DNA of 64,000 nt from Planctomycetaceae bacterium (GTDB lineage: Bacteria; Planctomycetota; Planctomycetia; Gemmatales; Gemmataceae). The position numbers and the translations under genes were made by a program. Positions 24,648 through 32,711 of the stretch are shown here, in pieces. The notes below the pieces were generated by a model. It saw only the letters and a list, made by a program, of their open reading frames with translations. It had not been told where the DNA came from and ran no database searches. The stretch is taken from assembly GCA_013823135.1 (NCBI GenBank), contig PNLP01000003.1, forward strand, positions 1 to 64,000, read 5' to 3'. Position 1 is the stretch's first letter; each line of letters begins with the position of its first letter.

Positions 24648-26189
24648 ATGCCTCTCCGCCTTGTCGTCGCTGTGCTGATTGCATTCGCCTCCCCGGTTAG
24701 CGCTGCCGAGAAGCCGAACATCGTCGTGATCCTCGCGGATGACCTCGGGTATGGCGACGTGAGGTGCCTCAATCCCGACTGCAAGATTCCGACGCCGAAC
24801 CTGGATCGGCTCGCGGCTTCGGGGATGATCTTCACCGATGCGAGCACTCCGAGCGGGGTCTGCTCGCCCACGCGATATGGAGTCATGACCGGCCGCTATG
24901 CGTGGCGGTCGAAGCTCAAGAACGGGGTGCTGGGTGGGCTCAGTCCGCGGTTGATCGAGTCTGGCCGCACGACCGTGGCACAACTGATGAAGGACAACGG
25001 CTACCACACGGCGTGCGTCGGGAAGTGGCACCTCGGAATGGACTGGCAACTGAAGCCCGACAAGAAGGTGACGGAACTCAGCATCGAGCCACGTGATCAG
25101 GTCTTCAACGTCGAGTACGACAAGCCGATCAAGAACGGCCCAAACGCGGTCGGCTTCGACTACTACTTCGGCATCTCGGCATCGCTCGACATGGTGCCGT
25201 ATACGTACATCGAGAACGACAAGGTGACCGTGAACCCGACCGAGGATCGCGATTTCGTGATGATGCTCGGCAAAGAAACACCGCGTTGCCGCAAAGGTCC
25301 AGCAGCACCCGGCTTCGATGCCGGAGACGTGCTCCCAAGCCTCACCAAGAAAGCGATCGCGTACATCGGTGAGCGGGCGAAGGCGAAGACGCCGTTCTTC
25401 CTCTACATCCCGCTTGCGTCGCCCCACACGCCGATTCTTCCGACGAAGGACTGGCAGATGAAGTCGGGGCTGAACCCCTACGCGGACTTCGTGATGGCCA
25501 CCGATTCCGCCGTGGGTGAAGTGCTTGCAGCGATGAAGGCCAACGGCGTGGACGAGAACACGCTGGTGATCTTCACGAGCGATAATGGCTGTTCCCCAAT
25601 GGCCGACTTCCCCGTGCTGCTAAAAGCCGGGCACAACCCGAGCTATCACTTCCGAGGACACAAGGCCGACATCTACGAGGGCGGGCACCGCGTGCCGTTT
25701 ATCGTTCGCTGGCCGGGGAAGATCACGCCGGGGACTAAGACCGACCGCATCGTGTGCCTGACAGACATCACGGCAACGTGCGCCGCAGCAAGCGGTGCGA
25801 AACTCCTCGATGAAGTTGCGGAAGACAGCATCAGCTTCGCGGGTGCGTGGGAATCGCCTAAAGACGCCCCCGCACGAACGGGTCTGGTGACGCACTCGAT
25901 CAACGGCTCATTCGCGATCCGGGAAGGGAAGTGGAAGCTGTGCCTCTGCACTGGGTCGGGCGGCTGGAGCGCTCCACGCCCCGGCAGCAAGGACGAAGCG
26001 GGCCTTCCCGCCGTGCAACTCTACGACCTTGAAGCCGACATCGCCGAGAAGACGAACCTTCAGGCGAAGCACCCCGACATCGTGGAACGCCTGACCAAGC
26101 AACTGGAGCAGTGGGTCGCCGACGGACGCAGCACTCCGGGCAAACCGCAGAAGAACACCACCCCCGTGACCATCCTCCGCAAGAAGTGA
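24648..26189 (+). CDS. Exported type I sulfatase (formylglycine-dependent)
   Basis: This 513-residue arylsulfatase-family enzyme has a signal peptide (MPLRLVVAVLIAFASPVSAA). The metal-binding ILADDLGYGD follows at about 29-37. The FGly signature is C72-S-P-T-R76, where Cys72 must be converted to formylglycine by an FGE or anSME enzyme not in this window. GKWHLG and TSDNG motifs are also present. It hydrolyses sulfate esters, probably of polysaccharides, in the periplasm. Start 24648 is chosen for the GGAG upstream and the signal peptide; the open frame extends further upstream. It converges with a DUF4058 gene 3 bp away. Confidence 0.92.
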   Translation: MPLRLVVAVLIAFASPVSAAEKPNIVVILADDLGYGDVRCLNPDCKIPTPNLDRLAASGMIFTDASTPSGVCSPTRYGVMTGRYAWRSKLKNGVLGGLSPRLIESGRTTVAQLMKDNGYHTACVGKWHLGMDWQLKPDKKVTELSIEPRDQVFNVEYDKPIKNGPNAVGFDYYFGISASLDMVPYTYIENDKVTVNPTEDRDFVMMLGKETPRCRKGPAAPGFDAGDVLPSLTKKAIAYIGERAKAKTPFFLYIPLASPHTPILPTKDWQMKSGLNPYADFVMATDSAVGEVLAAMKANGVDENTLVIFTSDNGCSPMADFPVLLKAGHNPSYHFRGHKADIYEGGHRVPFIVRWPGKITPGTKTDRIVCLTDITATCAAASGAKLLDEVAEDSISFAGAWESPKDAPARTGLVTHSINGSFAIREGKWKLCLCTGSGGWSAPRPGSKDEAGLPAVQLYDLEADIAEKTNLQAKHPDIVERLTKQLEQWVADGRSTPGKPQKNTTPVTILRKK

Positions 26190-26192
26190 ACC

Positions 26193-26954
26193 TCACGTCG
26201 ATGGTGTGGCTTCAAGGACTTCCTTCCACCGGCGCGGCACGCCACGGTATGCCGCCTGATAGGTCGCTTCGAGTGGCACGTTGACGTACATCTCCGGTGT
26301 GAGGAAGAGTGGCATGTCGATCAGTGTTCGCCCCACGGCTGTCGGCTCGACGTAGCCTCGTTTTCGCTGGCCGGCCGAGTACGCGGCGAGCGTGAGGGGT
26401 TCATCCGGCGAAAGGTGATACGGCTCGTCGCTTAACTCGCCCCAAATTCGCGCATGGATACCGTCGGGATTGCGTGGCCCCGGTGGGAAGAGATCAATGA
26501 TTAGTAGGTGATAGCCGCGATAAAGCGCTTCGACCGCCTTCTCGACGAACGATTCGATGGCGTGCCGTGCGGACTTGTTCCCGGGCGAGACAATCTCCAG
26601 AAGCGCAACGATCCGGTCGCCGCTGGAATGCCGAATGACGATGGTGCGGCGTTTCAGAACGTAGTCGTTCATCTCCGCTTCCATCGTGTGCCGCATTGGG
26701 GGCGGAGCCGTCGCGGTGGCCACGCCACCAGTTGACACCTCGGCCGTGCGGGAATGCGTGCCGTTCAGGGGCGTTTCCGGTTCCTGGAGGGTGAGGACAT
26801 CCGGACCAAGTGGCCCGGCAATCTGCTCGGCCTGTGCGTAGTAATCCTGCGGCATCAGACCGTCGTTGAGCGCTTCCTGAATCTCCGAAATCCAACTCAG
26901 GTGGAATGCGTGCCAGGTTCCAGCAGTAACGCGGGTCCAGTCGTGAATCGGCAT
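26193..26954 (-). CDS. DUF4058 family protein
   Basis: This 253-residue soluble protein starts with MPIHDWTRV, the hallmark N-terminus of DUF4058. It continues with HLSWI and ALNDGLMPQDYYAQAEQ, a central strand-rich core (IVALLEIVSPGNKSARHA) and VNVPLEATYQ near the end. The core ...LLEIVSP.NK... looks like a nuclease-type PD-(D/E)XK core (E and K in adjacent strands), as in Uma2-like proteins, but no activity is established for the family. DUF4058 genes are multicopy in Gemmataceae. It lies 35 bp downstream of the serine-hydrolase gene on the same strand. Confidence 0.88.
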   Translation of the reverse strand: MPIHDWTRVTAGTWHAFHLSWISEIQEALNDGLMPQDYYAQAEQIAGPLGPDVLTLQEPETPLNGTHSRTAEVSTGGVATATAPPPMRHTMEAEMNDYVLKRRTIVIRHSSGDRIVALLEIVSPGNKSARHAIESFVEKAVEALYRGYHLLIIDLFPPGPRNPDGIHARIWGELSDEPYHLSPDEPLTLAAYSAGQRKRGYVEPTAVGRTLIDMPLFLTPEMYVNVPLEATYQAAYRGVPRRWKEVLEATPST

Positions 26955-26989
26955 GGTGTACCTCCGTCGTTCATCATACCTCGCACGTT

Positions 26990-28504
26990 CTACTTCCGCG
27001 ACTTCTTGAACTCCTGATCGAGGAACCTGATCCCTTCCACTTCACCGTTTGTGCCGAGTCGGAACTGCAAGTCGATGGTCGCGCGATCGAACGACACGAC
27101 CTCGTCGGCCGGTTCCACGGGAACGGCGGTGAACGTGTCGAAGTGGTAGTGATCGAGGCGGAACGTGAACTTACCGCATCGCAGCATCAACTTGTCGGCT
27201 TCACGCCACACTTCCGCGCGGCCGTAGGCTGTCTCGTCGTAACTCCCGACGTAACTCTTCAGCGCGAGGCTCGGTTTCGTGTCCGGCTTGCGTTCGGCTT
27301 CACGCTTCTTGAACCGTACCGCGGTGTTGAAATCGAGCAACGCCATCGCTGCCTTGTTCTCCTTCACCCAGTCCTCGGTGGGCAACCCCAGCAACTGGTC
27401 GAGGGCGGTCTTCGTCACGGCTTCTGCGAATGTCGAGGGACGCAGGTTGCACACGACAAACACGCCGATCTTCTTCTCGGGGATCATCATGCACTGGGAG
27501 CGGAACCCGGTGAGCGTGCCGCCGTGCGAGACGCAGTCGTACCCGCGATAGTCGTGAACGAACCAGCCGAGGCCGTAGCTGCTGAACCGCGTGGCCTTCG
27601 GGGGGAAGTAGACAGCGAATGGCCCTTCCGGTTTGAACAGCATCTGTGGTGTGTGGGTCTCCTTGAGCACCCGTTCCGCGATGAGGCGTTTGCCGTCGAA
27701 CTCCCCGCCCGCGAGGTGGAAGCGGAGCCAGTTCCCCATGTCGGCCGCGGTGCTGTTGATGCAACCGGCCCCGCCCGCGTGGTCAATCTGATCCCACTTC
27801 ACTGGCGAGATGGATTTGTCGAATGCGTAGTAGTGCGGCGTCGCATGGTCGGGGCTGGACGAACCCGCTTTAGATGTGGTACTGCTCGACTTCATTTGGA
27901 GTGGATCGAAGATCCGTTTCTGAATCGCGGTCGGCCAGTCACTCTTCTCGATCTTGCCGGCGATCAAACCCGCGGTGGTAAAGGGCACGTTGGAATACTC
28001 CCAGGTGCTGCGGAACGATGTCGATGGCTTCCCCTTCCCCCACCGGCGGATGATCTCGCCGGTATCGGTGCTGAGGCCCGACCAGAGCATGTCGTGCCGG
28101 GGCATTCCGGTGCGGTGCGAGAGCAGGTCGCGGAGCGTGACTTCCCGGTCTGCGAGTTCGTCGGACAGCCGGAAGTAATCAAGATGGTCGCGTACCTTGT
28201 CGTCCCACTTCAGCTTCCCCTCATCGGCAAGCATCCCGAGAAGAGTCGCGGTGAACGCCTTGGTACATGAGGCGATCGCGAACACGGTGGTGGTGGTCAC
28301 TTTCTCGGGCTTTCCCTTTTCGACAACGCCAAACGCTTTGAGGTACACGATCTTGTCGCCCTGCACCACGACCACCGCGGCACCGGGAACCGCCATCTCC
28401 TTCATGGCGTGCTCGACAATCGCGTCGAGCGATTTCGAGTCGAACTCGGCTGCGTGGAGCGGTGCGGGGAGAAGCAATAGGGCGAACAGAACCACTTGTC
28501 GCAT
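26990..28504 (-). CDS. Exported serine hydrolase, class C beta-lactamase family
   Basis: This 504-residue protein has a signal peptide (MRQVVLFALLLLPAPLHAAE) and a beta-lactamase/penicillin-binding-type domain. S79-C-T-K82 is the SxxK nucleophile motif, EYSN provides the YxN motif, and HGGTLTGF the third (KTG-like) element. The C-terminal about 110 residues form a beta-rich domain of the DUF3471 type. Members are esterases, D-aminopeptidases or peptidoglycan-related hydrolases more often than true beta-lactamases. Start 28504 is chosen for the signal peptide. It is divergent from the methyltransferase gene. Confidence 0.88.
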   Translation of the reverse strand: MRQVVLFALLLLPAPLHAAEFDSKSLDAIVEHAMKEMAVPGAAVVVVQGDKIVYLKAFGVVEKGKPEKVTTTTVFAIASCTKAFTATLLGMLADEGKLKWDDKVRDHLDYFRLSDELADREVTLRDLLSHRTGMPRHDMLWSGLSTDTGEIIRRWGKGKPSTSFRSTWEYSNVPFTTAGLIAGKIEKSDWPTAIQKRIFDPLQMKSSSTTSKAGSSSPDHATPHYYAFDKSISPVKWDQIDHAGGAGCINSTAADMGNWLRFHLAGGEFDGKRLIAERVLKETHTPQMLFKPEGPFAVYFPPKATRFSSYGLGWFVHDYRGYDCVSHGGTLTGFRSQCMMIPEKKIGVFVVCNLRPSTFAEAVTKTALDQLLGLPTEDWVKENKAAMALLDFNTAVRFKKREAERKPDTKPSLALKSYVGSYDETAYGRAEVWREADKLMLRCGKFTFRLDHYHFDTFTAVPVEPADEVVSFDRATIDLQFRLGTNGEVEGIRFLDQEFKKSRK

Positions 28505-28632
28505 GGCGGACTCCCGAGGTGACCGGTGTTGCCGCTGTTGTACCATGTGGCTGCGAAACCCGCGCCGGGCGCCCGGGAACTTCTAAGACAACGCCAAGCC
28601 CAACACCGCACCACTCCCCAGGAATCTCTCGT

Positions 28633-29655
28633 ATGGTCCCCGATACCACGGTTCCCGACCCCGCACCGATTCTCGAGCTCCTCGCCGCGTTCCGTCGCTC
28701 GAAGACGATGTTCACGGCCGTCACACTCGGCGTCTTCGAAGCCCTGGAAAGCGGCGCGAAGAACGCGGCTTCGCTCGCCACCGAACTCAAACTCGACACC
28801 GACGCACTCACGCGATTGCTCGACGCCTGCGTCGGCCTTCAGTTGCTCCACCGCACGGCGACCGGCTACGCGAACACGCCCACCGCTTCCACCTACCTGA
28901 CGAACACTAGCCCGCGCCGACTCACGGGGTACCTGCGGTTCACCGACGAGATTTTGTGGAAACTTTGGGGCGATCTTCCGGACGCGATCCGCGACGGAAC
29001 CCACGGCTGGAAGCGCACGTTCAACTGGGAAGGCGACATCTTCGGCCAGATCTTTCACACGCCGCAACTCCGGCGCGAGTTCACGATGGGGATGCACGGC
29101 TACGGCCTCATCTCGTCGCCGATTGTGGTCGCGGCGTTCGATCTTTCACGCTTCAAGCGACTGGTCGATCTCGGTGGTGCGACCGGTCACCTGGCGGTCG
29201 CGGCCTGTCGCCGGTACCCAACGCTGCGTGCGGTCGTGTTCGACCTTCCCGAGATCACGCCGATCACCACCGAACTCGTGACCGCCACCGAAGTGGCGCA
29301 CCGAGTCGAGGTCGTCAGCGGCGATTTCTTCACCAATATGTTGCCGGAGGCGGATCTGTACACGCTGGGGCGAATCCTGCACGACTGGTCCGAGGAGAAG
29401 ATCCTGCTCTTGCTCCGAAAGATCTACGTGAGTCTGCCGGTTGGCGGAGCCGTGCTGATCGCGGAGAAGTTGATCGCGGACGACCGTGCCGGCCCGAACT
29501 GGGCACAGATGCAAGACCTGAACATGCTGCTGGTGACCGAAGGAAAAGAACGCACCCTCGGCGACTACACGGAACTGTTGAAACGCGTCGGCTTCACCGA
29601 CATTCATGGACAGACAACGACTGCCCCGGTCGATGCCGTGTTGGCCGTGAAGTGA
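28633..29655 (+). CDS. SAM-dependent O-methyltransferase (acetylserotonin OMT-like)
   Basis: This 340-residue protein has the class I O-methyltransferase layout. An N-terminal winged-helix dimerisation domain (about 10-100) comes first. The SAM-binding motif LVDLGGATGHLA follows near 180, then FDLPEI, and RILHDWSEEK, which contains the catalytic-type His, near 255. The start at 28633 begins the conserved N-terminal helix; the frame is open upstream without conserved sequence. Substrate is unknown (small phenolic or polyketide compounds in relatives). A MITE begins 7 bp after the stop codon, counting its target duplication. Confidence 0.87.
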   Translation: MVPDTTVPDPAPILELLAAFRRSKTMFTAVTLGVFEALESGAKNAASLATELKLDTDALTRLLDACVGLQLLHRTATGYANTPTASTYLTNTSPRRLTGYLRFTDEILWKLWGDLPDAIRDGTHGWKRTFNWEGDIFGQIFHTPQLRREFTMGMHGYGLISSPIVVAAFDLSRFKRLVDLGGATGHLAVAACRRYPTLRAVVFDLPEITPITTELVTATEVAHRVEVVSGDFFTNMLPEADLYTLGRILHDWSEEKILLLLRKIYVSLPVGGAVLIAEKLIADDRAGPNWAQMQDLNMLLVTEGKERTLGDYTELLKRVGFTDIHGQTTTAPVDAVLAVK

Positions 29656-29662
29656 GTGCCGT

Positions 29663-29784
29663 GGGTTAGGCACAATGCCCTTCAGTTAAGGCGCTCACCG
29701 CGGTCCCTGGCGTTGCGAAATAACGACTTACGGCGACAAAGCAGTGAACAGCCGTCCCTAACTGAAGGGCATTGGGGTTAGGCA
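29663..29784. mobile_element. 102-bp MITE, IS4-like, with 10-bp target-site duplication
   Basis: The element spans 29673-29774. Its ends are perfect 16-bp inverted repeats, CAATGCCCTTCAGTTA (29673-29688) and TAACTGAAGGGCATTG (29759-29774), and the match extends to 18 of 19 bp. It is flanked by 10-bp direct repeats GGGTTAGGCA (29663-29672 and 29775-29784). It has no room for a transposase, so it must move in trans. From memory the ends resemble those of IS4-family elements (ATGCC...CAGTTAAGG), which also duplicate about 10-13 bp. The family call needs a database check; the transposon structure itself is seen directly. Confidence 0.85.
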
Positions 29785-29914
29785 CCAGTCGAACACTAAG
29801 AAATGTGGTGCATTGTTTCACCGTTGGGGGATAATCGTCTTTGCATCTCAGCTCCGGGCAGTTGTCATCACAGATTGCCCGCTGCCTACCTCTCCCCATC
29901 CCAAGGAGCAGATC

Positions 29915-31441
29915 ATGGTTCCGAACACCCGCCGCGAGTTCCTCGCCGACGTCGGCCGAGGCATGCTGGTCGCCAGCCTCGGATCATCCGTGGCGTCCGA
30001 CTTGGGGCTTGCCTTCGCGTCGGCCGCAGACGCTCCCGATGTGCTCAACTTCGGCAAACTTGAACCACTCGTCGCGCTCCTTCAGGAAACACCCACCAAC
30101 AAGCTGATGCCCGTGCTGGTCGCACGCCTGAAGGATGGGCTCGACCTTCGCACGCTCGTTGCGGCCGGAGCGCTCGCCAACGCTCGCAGTTTCGGCGGGC
30201 AACATTACGAGGGTTACCACACGTTCATGGCGTTGGCTCCGGCGTTCGAGATGTCGAAGGAACTCCCCGAAGCACAGAAACCGCTGCCGGTGCTGAAGGT
30301 GCTTTACCGCAACGCAACACACATCCAGGCGAGTGGGGGCCGCGCGAAGGAGATTCTTCACCCCGTGAAACCCACACCGGTTCCGGAAGGAAAGGTCGGC
30401 GGCGAGGCACTTCAGGAACTCACACGCAAGTTCAACACGAAGGAAGCCGAGGGCGTCTTCGCATCTCTGGCGCAAGACAAGCCTGAAGACGCATTCAACC
30501 ACGTCCTGTATTGCGTCGAGGACGATATCAACGTGCATCGCACCGTACTCGCGTGGCGATCATGGGCGATGCTCGACTTCACCGGCCCCGAACACGCCCA
30601 CACTCTGCTACGGCAATCGGTCCGCTTTTGTTGCAACGAGAAGGGCGGGCCACAGGGCGCCGCGATTCGAAAGTTGCTGCCGCAACTCCTCGACCAGAAC
30701 AAACTCGTCGGAAAGAAACTCGGCTCCAGGGAAGGCGATGCCGCGTGGGTCGAAGCACTCGCGAAGGTGGTCTACAGCAGCGGACGCGAAAAGGCGGCGG
30801 AGGCTGTCGCGATTGCCCTCACCGAAGGATTCTCCCCCACGTCGATCACCGAAGCCCTCAGCGTTGCTGCGAATCAACTTCTTCTGAACGACCCTGGCCG
30901 TCCTGAAGCCAACGGCGGGAAAGCGAAGGGAACCGTTCACGGTGACTCGGTCGGGTTGCATGCCTCCGATGCGGCAAACGCGTGGGGGCACATTGCCGCC
31001 GTGAGCAACCAACGCAACACCGTCGCGAGTCTGATCGTCGGTGCATTCCACACCGCAGGCCAGAATGGCGGCCAGTTGAAGGATGCGTATCACACTCCCG
31101 AACTGGAGAAGATCAAGGCGAGCGACGCGGCGACATTTCTCAAGCAGACCGACGAAGCCGTGAGGACGGGGAACCAGGCGTTAGCCGCGGCACTCGTGCA
31201 GAAATACGGCGAGGCCGGGAACCCAGAACGAGCGGTGTTCGATCTGCTGCTGAAGTACGGCGTGAGCGAGGACGGCGCGCTGCACGCCGAGAAGTATTAT
31301 CGCACGGCGAGTGAAGAGTTCGCGACGATGCGATCGGCGTTCAAGTGGCGGCAATTGGTGTCGCTGGCACGAGTCACCGCCAGCGAGTATGGCCGCACCG
31401 CACCTGGCTACGATGAAGCCAGGAAGCTCCTCGGCGTCTGA
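29915..31441 (+). CDS. Tat-exported protein of unknown function
   Basis: This 508-residue protein has a twin-arginine leader (NTRREFLADVGRG, then a hydrophobic run to FASAADA, about residue 40). The rest is largely helical and resembles planctomycete hypothetical proteins with no assigned function that I know. It has scattered His residues (GQHYEGYHTF, HVLYC, HRTVLAW, HAHTLLRQ) that could bind a metal or haem, but no recognised motif. AAGGAG lies 8 nt upstream of the ATG at 29915. The start of the longer frame would read through the promoter region after the MITE. Confidence 0.8.
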   Translation: MVPNTRREFLADVGRGMLVASLGSSVASDLGLAFASAADAPDVLNFGKLEPLVALLQETPTNKLMPVLVARLKDGLDLRTLVAAGALANARSFGGQHYEGYHTFMALAPAFEMSKELPEAQKPLPVLKVLYRNATHIQASGGRAKEILHPVKPTPVPEGKVGGEALQELTRKFNTKEAEGVFASLAQDKPEDAFNHVLYCVEDDINVHRTVLAWRSWAMLDFTGPEHAHTLLRQSVRFCCNEKGGPQGAAIRKLLPQLLDQNKLVGKKLGSREGDAAWVEALAKVVYSSGREKAAEAVAIALTEGFSPTSITEALSVAANQLLLNDPGRPEANGGKAKGTVHGDSVGLHASDAANAWGHIAAVSNQRNTVASLIVGAFHTAGQNGGQLKDAYHTPELEKIKASDAATFLKQTDEAVRTGNQALAAALVQKYGEAGNPERAVFDLLLKYGVSEDGALHAEKYYRTASEEFATMRSAFKWRQLVSLARVTASEYGRTAPGYDEARKLLGV

Positions 31442-31644
31442 TGCCGAACCTCTTTGATCCTTATCCGATCCCGAGCGTCAGAGCGTGGCTGACAGTTGGC
31501 CCGCGTTGGCGCTCTTTGAAGTTGCGCGTTTTGGCTCTCATAACACCGCAGAGCGGGTGTAACGAAGTACAGCTTCCATCGGCGTTCAGAACGTGCAATG
31601 GACGGAGGAGCAGATGGGGCTCGACACCGTCGAACTCGTGAGTT
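31442..31644. other. Convergent intergenic region
   Basis: About 200 bp between converging genes with no clear terminator hairpin, repeat or small gene. Confidence 0.4.
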
Positions 31645-32580
31645 CTACGTCTCTTCACCGTCGTGCGACTGAAGATACTGCTCGCGGAGGGTAGACAGTA
31701 ACACACCACCTTCGGTCCTCCATTTCACCCAACCATTCTCGGTTGAACGGGTACTCCCAGCCGATTGAAATGCATATACGGCTGCGTAACTGGGGCTGGT
31801 AAACAATTTCCCCAAGACCTCGATCTCACCTCCGTCACGTACCAATCCCTCGAAGACCCGTTTGTCACCATTGCGAGGTTTCCAATTCATCACGAGTTTT
31901 TGCCCCGAATGAAGTTGCCCACCCAAAAGCAGGTCAGAGATCGTGACATCGTATCGCGCCTTTAAGTCTGAATTTGGGTCATCCTCCTCTGTGTCGAGCG
32001 CGGGCCGAAATTCTTCGGGGATTTCGTACAGCACTTGTTCTGGGTGACCAAATTCGACGTGTTTACGAACAATCCACAGCTTAACACTCACTTTGAGTGT
32101 TGATGCCCACTCGCGGAGATCAGTAGAAATTGCATCAATTGGCATTCCAACGATCGGGTTATCCTCAAGAATTTCACCAAGCACCCGGCGTATGTCGATA
32201 ACTTCTATCTCTTCGTCCGCGAATTTCTCCATCGCGCTAGCATCTTCCCTAACCTTCTCAACGATTAGGTCCGTTAATAATTGCCGCGAAGCGGGGTTCA
32301 TCGCCGCGATAATCTGCTTGGCAACCTGCGGTGCGATGTGGCTCCAAACACTGTGTTTTGCAAGTTCAGCCTCGACTATGAACCAACGTCGCGCCGCCAG
32401 ATCAACGACGAATCCATCGGGAATCGTCCCAAACCCATCTTTCGTCTTGATCAGTGTCTTGGGAAAGTAAAGCGAGGAAGGGCCGAAGAGATATTCAGAG
32501 TTAGCAATCACAACCCGTTCGAGTTCATCTTCAGAATTGAAAGCAGCCTCAATGAACTTCCGGTCGTCAAGAATGAGCAC
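31645..32580 (-). CDS. Nuclease-like (PD-(D/E)XK-type) protein with C-terminal RAMA domain
   Basis: This protein has 311 residues from GTG 32580; GGAGGG lies 5 nt upstream and no ATG is available. The N-terminal half reads ...IPDGFVVDLAARRWFIVEAELAKHS, a D...E.E pattern with flanking strands like PD-(D/E)XK nucleases. The C-terminal about 90 residues (LLLGGQLHSGQKLVMNW...VFEGLVRDGGEIEVLGKLFTSPSYAAVYA...NGWVKWRTE in parts) match the RAMA domain found next to restriction-modification proteins. GC is clearly lower than in neighbours: 26/60 in 32221-32280 and 27/60 in 32521-32580. It is probably acquired and possibly defence-related; activity is inferred. Confidence 0.75.
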   Translation of the reverse strand: MLILDDRKFIEAAFNSEDELERVVIANSEYLFGPSSLYFPKTLIKTKDGFGTIPDGFVVDLAARRWFIVEAELAKHSVWSHIAPQVAKQIIAAMNPASRQLLTDLIVEKVREDASAMEKFADEEIEVIDIRRVLGEILEDNPIVGMPIDAISTDLREWASTLKVSVKLWIVRKHVEFGHPEQVLYEIPEEFRPALDTEEDDPNSDLKARYDVTISDLLLGGQLHSGQKLVMNWKPRNGDKRVFEGLVRDGGEIEVLGKLFTSPSYAAVYAFQSAGSTRSTENGWVKWRTEGGVLLSTLREQYLQSHDGEET

Positions 32581-32711
32581 TTGACCCTCCAATTCATCGA
32601 CCTTTTGTGGAATTCGGCTTTGAACGATTCAGCATCGTACTGTACCCCAGCAACCTAACAAGGCCCGACATCGTTGCCAACCGATTACACTAACGTTCAT
32701 CGCGATCTTCC

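Noticed and set aside
29673..29774. Possibility of a degraded full insertion sequence
   Set aside because: Only 102 bp between the ends, with no transposase remnant; better described as a MITE.
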